From Flagellimonas allohymeniacidonis (GTDB lineage: Bacteria; Bacteroidota; Bacteroidia; Flavobacteriales; Flavobacteriaceae), in contig NZ_SGIU01000002.1 in assembly GCF_004296335.1 (NCBI RefSeq), positions 1,563,882-1,627,881 of the forward strand: a stretch of DNA of 64,000 nucleotides. Reading direction: 5' to 3'. A program made the translations under genes and the position numbers. Below, piece after piece: positions 28,532 to 36,955 of this stretch. A model generated the notes under the pieces. The model was not told the origin of the DNA. It did not search any database and saw only the letters and a program-made list of their open reading frames with translations. Each line of letters opens with the position of its first letter. Within the stretch, counting starts at the first letter, position 1.

Positions 28532-30625
28532 ATGAAATATTTCAAAGCAGGTATCGTGTTGCTTATCGCTTTTGGTTTGACCTCGGTTTTCGGCCAATCC
28601 GATCTGCAAAAAATACATGACCAAGGAAAAAAAGCCTATGAAGCTGGGGATTATGTGAGCTTTCTGGATAAAATGACCCAAGCCAATGCACTTCGACCCA
28701 ACCACCCTTCCATATTGTACAACCTCGCCGCCGCCTTCGCCCTAAATGAGAGAAAGCAAGAGTCTACAAACGCATTGAAAAAGGTAATTTGGATGAACGC
28801 GAATCTACCCTTTCAAAAGGATGAAGACTTTGTGGGCCTAGCTGAGTATCCGCTATTCCAAAAATTGGTTGAGCAAGCAGAACATTTGAGCAAAGAAATT
28901 AGAAAGGGTGAAACGATTATTGAATTACAAGATAAATTACTGCACCCTGAAGGGATAGCCTACAGTGAAAAAAAGGGCAAATTCTACGTGGGAAGTGTCC
29001 ACCAAAGAAAAATCCTGGCTGTAGACAAAGAGGGCGAGGTTTCAGAGTTTGCTTCTGGAGGTCACCTTAATGCAATCATGGGCCTAAAGGTCGATGAAAA
29101 GAACCAGAGGTTATGGGCATGCTCAACGCCCATTGCGGAAATGATGGGAGAATCCGAAAACGGTACTGCCCAGGTCGTATGCTTTGATTTGGGTACAGGA
29201 GAAGTGTTGGCATCGTATTCCGCACCGCACGATAATGCCTGGTTGGGCGATTTGACCATATCCCAAGAAGGTGACGTCTATGCGTCAAATAGTAATGCTG
29301 AGCAGCCCATCGTATACAAAGTGGTGGAAGGAGAGGAAAAGTTGCAAGTTCTTTTTGAATCACCGAAGCTCATTTCGCTGCAAGGGATTGCTTTGAATTC
29401 TGATGAATCTGTTTTGTTTGTGGCGGACTATCGAGAGGGAATCTTTAGGTATCATTTTGAAACAGCTAGGCTATCCGCCATAAAGAATAATCTACAACAC
29501 CCTTTAAAGGGTATTGATGGATTGTATTATCATGACGGGAGTTTGATTGCAATCCATAATGGGCTAAGGCCCTTCAGAATTGTAAAATATCAACTGAATC
29601 CGCCTGAGGATGAAATTGATTCGTTTGAATTTATTGAGAAGGCATTACCAGAGATGAACGAACCGACTTTAGGAGTTATGGTCGGAGATGACCTCTATTA
29701 CGTGACCAATAGTCCTTGGGGCGCGTATGATGAAGAAAAGAAGCTAAAAGAATCAGAAATTACCAACCCCATCATTAGGAAGGTCAAAGTGCCCTCTCAT
29801 TTGCTTCGAATCTTTTCTACAGATGCGGTGGAAACATCCATGGCCATTACTCCGGATGAAAAAACTGCATTTGTAAGTCGGCATACCGGCAAATGGGGCA
29901 GCCGGAATAATCCTCCGTCAACAATTTATGAATATCAAAAATCTGGCGATTCCTGGGAGTTACTGGGACCTGCATTTTGGAGTGATCCAGAGGATGATGT
30001 CAGCGATTCTGATGCTTTTATTTCATACGATGGAATGGAATTCTTTTTTGTATCCAGCAGAGTTTATGAAGGGAAGACCGATAGTAATCGGGATATCTGG
30101 AAATCAATAAAAAAGAATGGAAAATGGTCGCCTCCCGAACCGGTATTGGAGGTGAATTCCAGCGGGTACGAAGCTAGTCCAGTGACCGATAAAGAAGGAA
30201 ATTTATATTTCAGTTCCATACGTGAAGAAGGGAAAGGTCTGGGAGATTTTTACTTTGCCAAACGCAAGGAAGATGGCTCGTATGAACAGCCCAAGTTGTT
30301 GGAAGGAGAGGTAAATGGCAGTTCCGGGGAGTGGAACCTCTTGGTTTCCCCCAATGCAGATTGGATGATCTTTGAATCGTCCGGAAGAAAGGAAGGCCTG
30401 TCCACCTACGGGGATTTGTATTTCTCCAAAAATGAGGACGGTGAATGGACAACCCCAATTCATTTAAAAGAAATAAATAGCACGGGTTCAGAACTAAATC
30501 CAAGGTATCTGGCGGCATCGAAAAAACTGGTGTTCATCAGCAGTAAAAATCTTGAGAGCACCAATGCGGACATCTATGAAATCAATAGCGATGTATGGAA
30601 TACTTATCTTAAGGCCAATGATTAG
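28532..30625 (+). CDS. Periplasmic TPR plus double beta-propeller protein
   Basis: 697 residues, with a Sec signal peptide (MKYFKAGIVLLIAFGLTSVFG). Three regions follow: TPR-like helices (about 25-110, ALRPNHPSILYNLAAAFALN), an SMP-30/gluconolactonase-like propeller (about 130-400, LLHPEGIAYSEKKGKFYVG and SLQGIALNSDESVLFVADYR), and a PD40/WD40-like propeller (about 430-690, SPVTDKEGNLYFSSIREEG and SELNPRYLAASKKLVFISS). The PD40 repeats resemble those in TolB and in OmpA-linked proteins of Bacteroidota. A binding or scaffolding role is more likely than catalysis. The next gene starts inside its last codons. Confidence 0.85.
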   Translation: MKYFKAGIVLLIAFGLTSVFGQSDLQKIHDQGKKAYEAGDYVSFLDKMTQANALRPNHPSILYNLAAAFALNERKQESTNALKKVIWMNANLPFQKDEDFVGLAEYPLFQKLVEQAEHLSKEIRKGETIIELQDKLLHPEGIAYSEKKGKFYVGSVHQRKILAVDKEGEVSEFASGGHLNAIMGLKVDEKNQRLWACSTPIAEMMGESENGTAQVVCFDLGTGEVLASYSAPHDNAWLGDLTISQEGDVYASNSNAEQPIVYKVVEGEEKLQVLFESPKLISLQGIALNSDESVLFVADYREGIFRYHFETARLSAIKNNLQHPLKGIDGLYYHDGSLIAIHNGLRPFRIVKYQLNPPEDEIDSFEFIEKALPEMNEPTLGVMVGDDLYYVTNSPWGAYDEEKKLKESEITNPIIRKVKVPSHLLRIFSTDAVETSMAITPDEKTAFVSRHTGKWGSRNNPPSTIYEYQKSGDSWELLGPAFWSDPEDDVSDSDAFISYDGMEFFFVSSRVYEGKTDSNRDIWKSIKKNGKWSPPEPVLEVNSSGYEASPVTDKEGNLYFSSIREEGKGLGDFYFAKRKEDGSYEQPKLLEGEVNGSSGEWNLLVSPNADWMIFESSGRKEGLSTYGDLYFSKNEDGEWTTPIHLKEINSTGSELNPRYLAASKKLVFISSKNLESTNADIYEINSDVWNTYLKAND

Positions 30626-31157
30626 TCTAAAAGTTCATTCAAAGTATTCAGAAAAACGGCTCTTCTTGGCTTTGATCTCTGTTTTTGTTGGGATGACCTT
30701 ACTTTCTTGTGATACCAACAAGCAGACTGACTTTGATCAATTGGAAGAAGAAATTCTGCAACTTCACGAGCAGCAGAGGGATTTCCATTTTCAAAAGGAC
30801 TCCATTGCTTTTGCCCGTCAATTATCACCTGATTTTATTTCGGTCAATCGAGGAGAGATTTCTAAGCCTACCGAAGAACAAACCTTGAAACGATATCACA
30901 ACTATTTTTCCAATGTGGAATTCATAAAATGGGATGATGTAAGCAAACCCGTCATCCGATTTTCAGATGATGGTTCCCTTGCCTATACCATAGTTGATAA
31001 AATAGTGGAAGTTGCCTATAGAAATGAAGAGGGCGAAACAATCAAAGGCCAAACCCATTTTGCATGGACGGCTATTTATCGAAAGACTGAAGACGGTTGG
31101 AAAATTGAATGTGTGTCCTCGACGAACAAACCTGACAGGGAAGAACTTGAAGAGTGA
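30618..31157 (+). CDS. NTF2-like (SnoaL/DUF4440-type) lipoprotein
   Basis: 179 residues from the ATG at 30618, overlapping the previous stop by 8 bases; an extension to 30552 lies inside that gene and is rejected. A hydrophobic N-terminus ends in the lipobox TLLSC, so the protein is likely lipidated. The mature part is a cone-shaped NTF2-like fold: helix LEEEILQLHEQQRDFHFQKD, then strands ending HFAWTAIYRKTEDGWKIE. Such folds are used as small enzymes or ligand binders; catalytic residues cannot be assigned. Probably co-expressed with the double-propeller protein. Confidence 0.8.
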   Translation: MISLKVHSKYSEKRLFLALISVFVGMTLLSCDTNKQTDFDQLEEEILQLHEQQRDFHFQKDSIAFARQLSPDFISVNRGEISKPTEEQTLKRYHNYFSNVEFIKWDDVSKPVIRFSDDGSLAYTIVDKIVEVAYRNEEGETIKGQTHFAWTAIYRKTEDGWKIECVSSTNKPDREELEE

Positions 31158-31276
31158 TACAAAGATGAATTCACTCCTATTTCTTAGACACTTTAAAAAA
31201 ACACCAAAAGTTTGGAAACGGATTGTAGACACTATCTGGTAGTTATATCTGCATGAGAGTTTGTGGATTAAGCGAA

Positions 31277-32578
31277 TCAACGATATTTAAATACTTCTTT
31301 GAACTTATAAAATAGTCTTTCTGCAACACTTAGATCTTCTGTTATAATTTCAGCATTTCCCAGAAGTTCCTGATCGAACACCAGTTTTTGGCCATAGGAC
31401 GTTTTTGTTCCATTGGGAAGGGAGATGTAGACGAAATATTGTTCGTCCGCATTAGGCGAAATGGATATGTTCTCTACAAAACCTACCAGCATACCAAATT
31501 GTTGATAGGGATAATTATCTAGCTTGATCAATACTTTCTGGCCTACTGTAACCTTGCCGGAGTTTTGGGATGCTATTGTGGATTTGCCTACCAGATTGGA
31601 TGTGTTCTTTGGAAGAACAGAAAAAACAACATCTCCTATGGTAACATTTTGATTCACCCCCCAATATTCTTGAAAACTTACGATGCCGTCTATGGAAGAA
31701 CTAAGAACAAAGGCATGTTCCCAATCGCGAATTGATTTCTGTAAGGCATTATACGATTGTGCTAGGTTTCGTAAAAAACGGGTACTTTCTTCCCTTTCGT
31801 TTAGTTGTGTACTTTTTAGGGCTTCATTGGCAGATGAAATGGCTCCCCTCATTTGAGAAATGGAAATGGCCATAGTGCTAATTTGTTTTTGCATTTGAAT
31901 GAACTCAAGCTCTTTTGATTCATATTCTTGTTGGGAAATCACGCCTCTTTCAAATAGTTGCTTGTGCCTTTCGAAGTCTACCTTAGCCAGTTTCTGCTCT
32001 CTTTCCAGCAGCTGTTTCTGTTTAATTTGGCTTATAAGTTGTGTTTTTATTTCCGCTAAGGATTGTGCATTGCTTTCCAGCTTATAAACATAGGGTTCGA
32101 GGTCTTTGAGCAAATAATATTCCACGTAGCTTTTTTCAAAATCGATGTATGCAATTTCTATGTCACCTAAATTCAGGTCGACAATGAGCTCTATGGGAAA
32201 TGAAAAATCGTTCAATGTAAAATCCAGTGTATCAATAATGCTCTTTAAAAAGTATACATCTTTATAGTTGGCCGTGTTCTTGAGGATGGCCAATCGTTGG
32301 TTGGGCTTCACCGACTGCCTATTCTCAATGAAAATGGTATCTATAGCCCCTGACTGTCGTGCTTTTAGTTGCTCGGCGGGTCTTTCGGTAGTGACAATGA
32401 TTTTTGCGGAAACAAAATCGGGATACTTTATTATAAATGATAGCACAAGAACAATAAAGGTGAAAAGAAAAATGAGTGTAATGCCCCAGCGTACGATCCA
32501 AGAAGGGGGATTGGTAAGTATTTCCTGTACTTCCTCTGATCTAATGTATAAATTGTCTTTGCTTTCTTTTTCAGGCAT
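31277..32578 (-). CDS. HlyD-family adaptor of a peptide ABC exporter
   Basis: 433 residues. One N-terminal transmembrane helix (ITLIFLFTFIVLVLSFII, about 33-50) precedes a barrel-sandwich domain (LKARQSGAIDTIFIENRQSV), a long coiled coil (about 150-280, LAKVDFERHKQLFERGVISQ), the second half of the sandwich (SSIDGIVSFQEYWGVNQNV) and a beta-barrel domain. This is the layout of HlyD adaptors that pair with bacteriocin-type ABC exporters. The start overlaps the ABC exporter stop by 8 bases. In this locus it would complete a type I system for the precursor encoded at 34885-35082; an outer-membrane TolC partner is not encoded here. Confidence 0.92.
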   Translation of the reverse strand: MPEKESKDNLYIRSEEVQEILTNPPSWIVRWGITLIFLFTFIVLVLSFIIKYPDFVSAKIIVTTERPAEQLKARQSGAIDTIFIENRQSVKPNQRLAILKNTANYKDVYFLKSIIDTLDFTLNDFSFPIELIVDLNLGDIEIAYIDFEKSYVEYYLLKDLEPYVYKLESNAQSLAEIKTQLISQIKQKQLLEREQKLAKVDFERHKQLFERGVISQQEYESKELEFIQMQKQISTMAISISQMRGAISSANEALKSTQLNEREESTRFLRNLAQSYNALQKSIRDWEHAFVLSSSIDGIVSFQEYWGVNQNVTIGDVVFSVLPKNTSNLVGKSTIASQNSGKVTVGQKVLIKLDNYPYQQFGMLVGFVENISISPNADEQYFVYISLPNGTKTSYGQKLVFDQELLGNAEIITEDLSVAERLFYKFKEVFKYR

Positions 32579-34805
32579 TTTCTTCTTTTTTTACACCCAA
32601 TTGTTCAAGAGCCAGTTGATTTTTTACCAAATCATAGTATACTCCTTGCTGATGTATTAGTTCTCGATGCGTCCCCAATTCCGTAATCTGGCCATCGTCC
32701 AATACTACAATTTGATCTGCATTCTGCACGGTACTGAGTCTATGTGCAATGACAATAGCGGTCTTGTTCTTGAAAAACCTGTTTAAATTTTTCATGATAA
32801 CCGATTCATTTTTGGCATCCAAAGCAGATGTAGCTTCATCAAAAAACAAAAAATCGGGGTTCTTGTACAGAGCTCGGGCGATAAATAGCCGTTGTTTTTG
32901 ACCCGTACTTATTCCGATGCCCTCGTTTCCGATTTGGGTATTAAGACCCAGCGGTAGTGACTGTACAAAATCATATATGTTGGCCAACTTCATGCAGTCA
33001 ATCAATCGCTCTTGGTCAATTACATCCGCACCGACGGCTATGTTGTAGGCTATGGTGTCATTGAACACATATCCCTCTTGCATTACCACCCCACAGCTTG
33101 ACCTCCATGCCTTGTGGGAGATATTGTTCAGGTTATGGTCCCCGTACATAATACTACCTTTGGCCGGCTCATAAAACTTCAGTAAAATTTTTAGCAATGT
33201 TGTTTTTCCACTTCCGCTTGCTCCGACAATGGCGGTGGTTTTGTTTGCAGGAATGGTCAGGGAAAGCCCTTTGATCACATTTTCGTCGTTACCTAGGTAT
33301 CGAAAAGAGATGTTCCGTAACCTAATATCTCGATTGGGCTGAAAGTTATAAATGAGTTGCTTTTCTTGCAGTTCTTCATCTTGTTTGTCATGGATTTCCC
33401 CCAAGCGTTCAAGACTTATTTTGGCATCTTGGGCGGCTCGGATGAAATCGACCAACTGGGTAATGGGGGTGTTCAATTGCCCTATGATGTATTGAATGGA
33501 AAGCATCATCCCCAGAGTTATGGAGCCCTCTATCACCAAGAAGGCTGAGGTAAATGTTATAAAAATGTTTTTCGCCTCGTTTATGAACGAGGAACCTACA
33601 CCTTGGGTTTGCTCCAGTACCAAGCTTTGCATATTTACCTTGAACAATCGGGCCTGAACGAACTCCCAGCTCCATCGTTTTTGCTTTTCGGCGTTGTTCA
33701 TTTTGATCTCCTGCATACCACTGATCAATTCAATAACCGTGGTTTGTTCCTGACTTAGTTGGGAAAATCGTTTGTGATCTAACTCTTTTCTTCGTTTCAG
33801 GAAAAACAAGATCCATCCGATATAAAAGAGACTGCCGATGGCAAAAATCAAAAATATTGAGAGGTTGTAGTAAATAAGAACAAAGCCAAAAACCAAAAGG
33901 TTGGTCATGGAAAATAGCGTGTTCAAGGTAGAGCCGGTAAGCAAGTTTTCAATACGGCTATGATCGTGTATGCGCTGCATAATATCACCGGTCATACGGG
34001 TATCAAAATATGCGATGGGCAGATTCATGAGCTTTATAAAAAAATCGGATACCAATGAAATATTGATGCGGGTACTAAGATGTAAAAGAATAAAGCTTCT
34101 AAAAACATCTACACTTGCACGGCCAATGAACAGCATAATCTGGGCCAGAAGAATTAGGTATATGAAATCGATATCCTGGTTTTGAATACCTACGTCAACA
34201 ATGCTTTGGGTTAAAAATGGGACAATTAGCTGAAGCACGCTTGCGACTAACAGCCCTATGCACAATTGGAGTAGGAGGTCTTTGTATTTGAACAAATACT
34301 GATAAAGAAATGCAAAGGATTGCTTATCGGTGGCTTCCCATTTGGCTTGGTTGAATTTTGGGGTAGGTTCCAAGAGTAAGGCGATACCCTCCTTGGTGGT
34401 CTCGTCTGCATTATTTCCAATCCAATGCTTCAGGAAATCATCTTTTTGATAGCTGATTAGTCCATATGCAGGGTCGGAGATATAGACAATATCCTTGTGA
34501 ATTTTATAGATGACAACAAAATGACTTTTGTTCCAATGGGCAATAAGGGGCATTGGAGCTTGTTTGAGCTTTTCGAAATTCGTTTTTAGGGCCAGTGATT
34601 TGAACCCAATGGATTCACTCGCTTCGCTTAATTTTAAAAGATTGCTTCCTTCCCGTGTAGTTTCTGATAAGGACCGTATCTCTTTTAGGGATATTAGCTT
34701 GCCGTAGTGCTTTACAACAATTCGTAAACAGGTTGGCCCGCAATCTTTTTCATCGGGTTGTTTGTAGAAGGGGAATTCTTTTTTCAAAAAGTATTTTGTT
34801 AGCAA
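32571..34805 (-). CDS. Peptidase C39-containing peptide ABC exporter (leader-cleaving)
   Basis: 744 residues with TTG as start codon (34805); no ATG lies upstream in frame near it. The N-terminal C39 protease domain has catalytic Cys22 (QPDEKDCGPTC), a histidine in NKSHFVVIY and an aspartate in ISDPAYG, so the triad appears intact. It should cut after double-glycine leaders. Six transmembrane helices follow (about 165-460), then the ATPase: Walker A VGASGSGKTTLL, signature variant ISTGQKQRLFIARAL instead of LSGGQ, Walker B FLFFDEATSALD, H-loop IVIAHRLSTV. It would export and process the precursor encoded just upstream on the same strand, 79 bases away. Confidence 0.95.
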   Translation of the reverse strand: MLTKYFLKKEFPFYKQPDEKDCGPTCLRIVVKHYGKLISLKEIRSLSETTREGSNLLKLSEASESIGFKSLALKTNFEKLKQAPMPLIAHWNKSHFVVIYKIHKDIVYISDPAYGLISYQKDDFLKHWIGNNADETTKEGIALLLEPTPKFNQAKWEATDKQSFAFLYQYLFKYKDLLLQLCIGLLVASVLQLIVPFLTQSIVDVGIQNQDIDFIYLILLAQIMLFIGRASVDVFRSFILLHLSTRINISLVSDFFIKLMNLPIAYFDTRMTGDIMQRIHDHSRIENLLTGSTLNTLFSMTNLLVFGFVLIYYNLSIFLIFAIGSLFYIGWILFFLKRRKELDHKRFSQLSQEQTTVIELISGMQEIKMNNAEKQKRWSWEFVQARLFKVNMQSLVLEQTQGVGSSFINEAKNIFITFTSAFLVIEGSITLGMMLSIQYIIGQLNTPITQLVDFIRAAQDAKISLERLGEIHDKQDEELQEKQLIYNFQPNRDIRLRNISFRYLGNDENVIKGLSLTIPANKTTAIVGASGSGKTTLLKILLKFYEPAKGSIMYGDHNLNNISHKAWRSSCGVVMQEGYVFNDTIAYNIAVGADVIDQERLIDCMKLANIYDFVQSLPLGLNTQIGNEGIGISTGQKQRLFIARALYKNPDFLFFDEATSALDAKNESVIMKNLNRFFKNKTAIVIAHRLSTVQNADQIVVLDDGQITELGTHRELIHQQGVYYDLVKNQLALEQLGVKKEENA

Positions 34806-34846
34806 TGTAGGACAAGGAGAGGGGAAATACTTTCTTTAATGAAGAA

Positions 34847-34876
34847 ACGGAGGTATCCAAGCAAGGATGCCTCCGT
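34847..34876 (-). terminator. Attenuator-like hairpin between peptide gene and exporter
   Basis: On the minus strand ACGGAGGCATCC (34876-34865) pairs with GGATACCTCCGT (34858-34847): a 12-bp stem with one G-U wobble and a 6-base loop. The tail is only TTCTTC, too weak for full termination. It lies in the 79-base gap between the precursor stop (34885) and the exporter start (34805). A partial terminator here would make more precursor mRNA than exporter mRNA, as in many bacteriocin operons; that effect is inferred. Confidence 0.65.
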
Positions 34877-34884
34877 AACAAATT

Positions 34885-35082
34885 TTAGTAACACCAGTCA
34901 ACAGTACTTGACTGAGCACCAGCGCAATACGCCGGAGCTGAAGAACAAGAAGGGAAGTTGTAGACTACCTGCCTCCATTGATTCCATGGCTCTGGGCCAT
35001 TTTTACACTGTAGGGTGGCACCACCTCTAACTTTTTTTTGCTCATTCTTTGACAACTGTGAGCCCAAATCTAACTTTTTCAT
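34885..35082 (-). CDS. Double-glycine leader peptide precursor (candidate bacteriocin/RiPP)
   Basis: 65 residues from the ATG at 35082. Residues 1-21 are a double-glycine leader: MKKLDLG, then LSKNEQKKVRGG, the leader pattern common in Bacteroidota peptides exported by C39 ABC transporters. The predicted core of 44 residues starts ATLQCKNG and ends STVDWCY. It has four cysteines, three tryptophans, three tyrosines and several prolines and serines. Even cysteine number suggests two disulfides, which suits the VKOR-thioredoxin gene nearby. A longer frame to 35124 is open but would break the leader pattern. It is flanked by the exporter genes and the DUF6734 gene on the same strand. The mature activity is unknown. 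Confidence 0.85.
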   Translation of the reverse strand: MKKLDLGSQLSKNEQKKVRGGATLQCKNGPEPWNQWRQVVYNFPSCSSAPAYCAGAQSSTVDWCY

Positions 35083-35197
35083 GGTACTTAAGAATTTAAG
35101 GGTTATACTTATAATTTCATACAATGTAGGATATTTCCTTCTTTTAATGAAAGATATTAAGTTAAAATCCTGAGTATTTGGGATTTTTTAGAATATT

Positions 35198-36817
35198 TTA
35201 TAAAACGGTTACGATGTTTTCAAAAGCCAGTCTTTTTAAAACATCAAATACCAAAAGTTTATACTGCTGATCTTCTATTGATATTTCCTCGTCAAAGTAA
35301 TCCAACAACAGTTTTAGAAGGCTTTCAATTTCAATGGGCCTTTTTATTAATGAGATAATAATGGCATCCAATTCATCGTAGTAAGATTCCTGTACGCTTA
35401 GTGTCAGTAAATCTATGCTTAAGGTCATGCAGTATTTCTTTCTAGGGACTTTCAATATTTGGACCAATGCTTTTTTTGGATCTTCTGAATTTAATAGCCC
35501 CCATGGCTTGCTTAGGTCAACTGCTTCCACTCCATCTTTTAGAACTACTTTTCGTTGAATCCATTTCGGTTCCATATAAAAGGTTGCCGTTTTTTGATAA
35601 TGAATAAGTTCACTCTCGTAGATTTCACCTTTTTGAATTTCAAGAAATAGGTTTTCCAAGCATTTTTGGTATTTAGTCTCCAGCAAGAAAACTTCTTTCA
35701 CGGGATCGGGCATGCCTTCCTGCTGAACAAATGCCTCTAAATTGCCTTCGGATAAATCAAGGTTGGGATAATAGTGTTTTGCAACCAGCAAAGTTCGACG
35801 GTAGAACTTTAGAGAGTTGAAAATGCTGTCTTGAAGTTTGAGAAATTGCCCCTTTTGCCCGAGGAAATAGGATTTGTTTAGTTCATGCCCGTTCTCAACG
35901 GTGGTAAAATCCAAATGATCATAAAACCGGTTCCTTAAGGGCACAGTCCCATTTTTGCATAGTTTCAATATCCGGTAGTAAGCATTGGGGAATTCCAATT
36001 GTAACCTACGTGCTAGATGATGCAAAACGTAAGGAATCTTTTTACAACCCCCCACCGGATGAATCATGGGCACTTCTGGGATATCTGCAAAACGCCAATA
36101 ATCTTGGTATAGCGGATGGTCCACAGGTTCCGAAACATAATATTCCGTTTTTATATTTTCTTGCCTGGCCAGATAGAACAATGAAATTTGCTCGACCAAC
36201 ATGTTTAGGTAACCCAAATTTACCTTGTCAAGATTATCAGTGTTCTCTTCGATTATTTGTTCCGCGGTTGAACAATATTTTTTGATAAAGGGTAAGTAGG
36301 TGCCCCCGAAGATTCCGGCATTACTTGCGAATGTATGTGGTTCATTAAGGACATTTTTTAAATGATGGGGAATGTACTTAAAATGCTCGCCCATATCTTT
36401 CAAAATCTCTTTGTTGAAGAATAGATCGACCTCCTGATTGGACGCTATGAGTTTCGCATTATTCAGACTTTCGGGCAAAGGATTCCATAAAAACACATCG
36501 CCATCAATATGTATAAAAGGTTCTTCTTGTAGACTATAAGTTTTGATTTTTGCCAAAGCAAAAAGCTTGGGATGAATTTTAGAGTTCCTATCAAAGACAA
36601 CATGCACCTTGGTGTAGGGTAGTCCTAGCATGTCAACCAAATTTTTTTTGCCCAGTTCATCAGTATATAATTCGAGTCTGTCATAATGCCTGCGAAGTAA
36701 TAGGGCACTTAACGCCCAGGACATCCAGTTGTATTCGGAAGATTCCCATCCCCCTTTCATATGTATGGGACTGGTATGATCCGCGTTGCCACTCCAAAAA
36801 GTTTGAACTACCTTCAT
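35198..36817 (-). CDS. DUF6734 family glycosyltransferase-like protein
   Basis: 539 residues from ATG 36817 (a TTG at 36823 is in frame). The N-terminal 290 residues look like a GT-A-type glycosyltransferase: VVQTFWSGN, SWALSALLLRRHYDRLELYTD, a switch-like LGLPYTKVHVVFD, and a DxD-like HIDGDVFLWNPL where DGD could bind a metal-nucleotide sugar. I recognise this as the DUF6734 type, seen near Bacteroidota peptide loci. The C-terminal 250 residues are helical and not recognised. No signal or membrane segment is visible, so it would act in the cytoplasm before export. Modification of the peptide by a sugar is a hypothesis. The stop is 115 bases before the precursor ATG. Confidence 0.78.
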   Translation of the reverse strand: MKVVQTFWSGNADHTSPIHMKGGWESSEYNWMSWALSALLLRRHYDRLELYTDELGKKNLVDMLGLPYTKVHVVFDRNSKIHPKLFALAKIKTYSLQEEPFIHIDGDVFLWNPLPESLNNAKLIASNQEVDLFFNKEILKDMGEHFKYIPHHLKNVLNEPHTFASNAGIFGGTYLPFIKKYCSTAEQIIEENTDNLDKVNLGYLNMLVEQISLFYLARQENIKTEYYVSEPVDHPLYQDYWRFADIPEVPMIHPVGGCKKIPYVLHHLARRLQLEFPNAYYRILKLCKNGTVPLRNRFYDHLDFTTVENGHELNKSYFLGQKGQFLKLQDSIFNSLKFYRRTLLVAKHYYPNLDLSEGNLEAFVQQEGMPDPVKEVFLLETKYQKCLENLFLEIQKGEIYESELIHYQKTATFYMEPKWIQRKVVLKDGVEAVDLSKPWGLLNSEDPKKALVQILKVPRKKYCMTLSIDLLTLSVQESYYDELDAIIISLIKRPIEIESLLKLLLDYFDEEISIEDQQYKLLVFDVLKRLAFENIVTVL

Positions 36818-36955
36818 TTTCAATAATGTAGTAAAATTCTTTACTTATATGAAGTAATATACTATTTTTATTAGTGGTAAATTTTCTTTTGAAAATCTTC
36901 ACATGCCTTTCAATTGGATTTTGAAAAGGTTTGCCAATGCCCCAACATATATCTG

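Noticed and set aside
31012-31242. Plus-strand 76-residue frame beside the peptide locus, considered as a second precursor
   Set aside because: Overlaps the NTF2-like gene for most of its length, lacks a GG leader and has a strongly basic composition.
34885-35124. 79-residue version of the peptide precursor
   Set aside because: The first 14 residues do not fit a GG leader; the ATG at 35082 gives the usual MKKL start.
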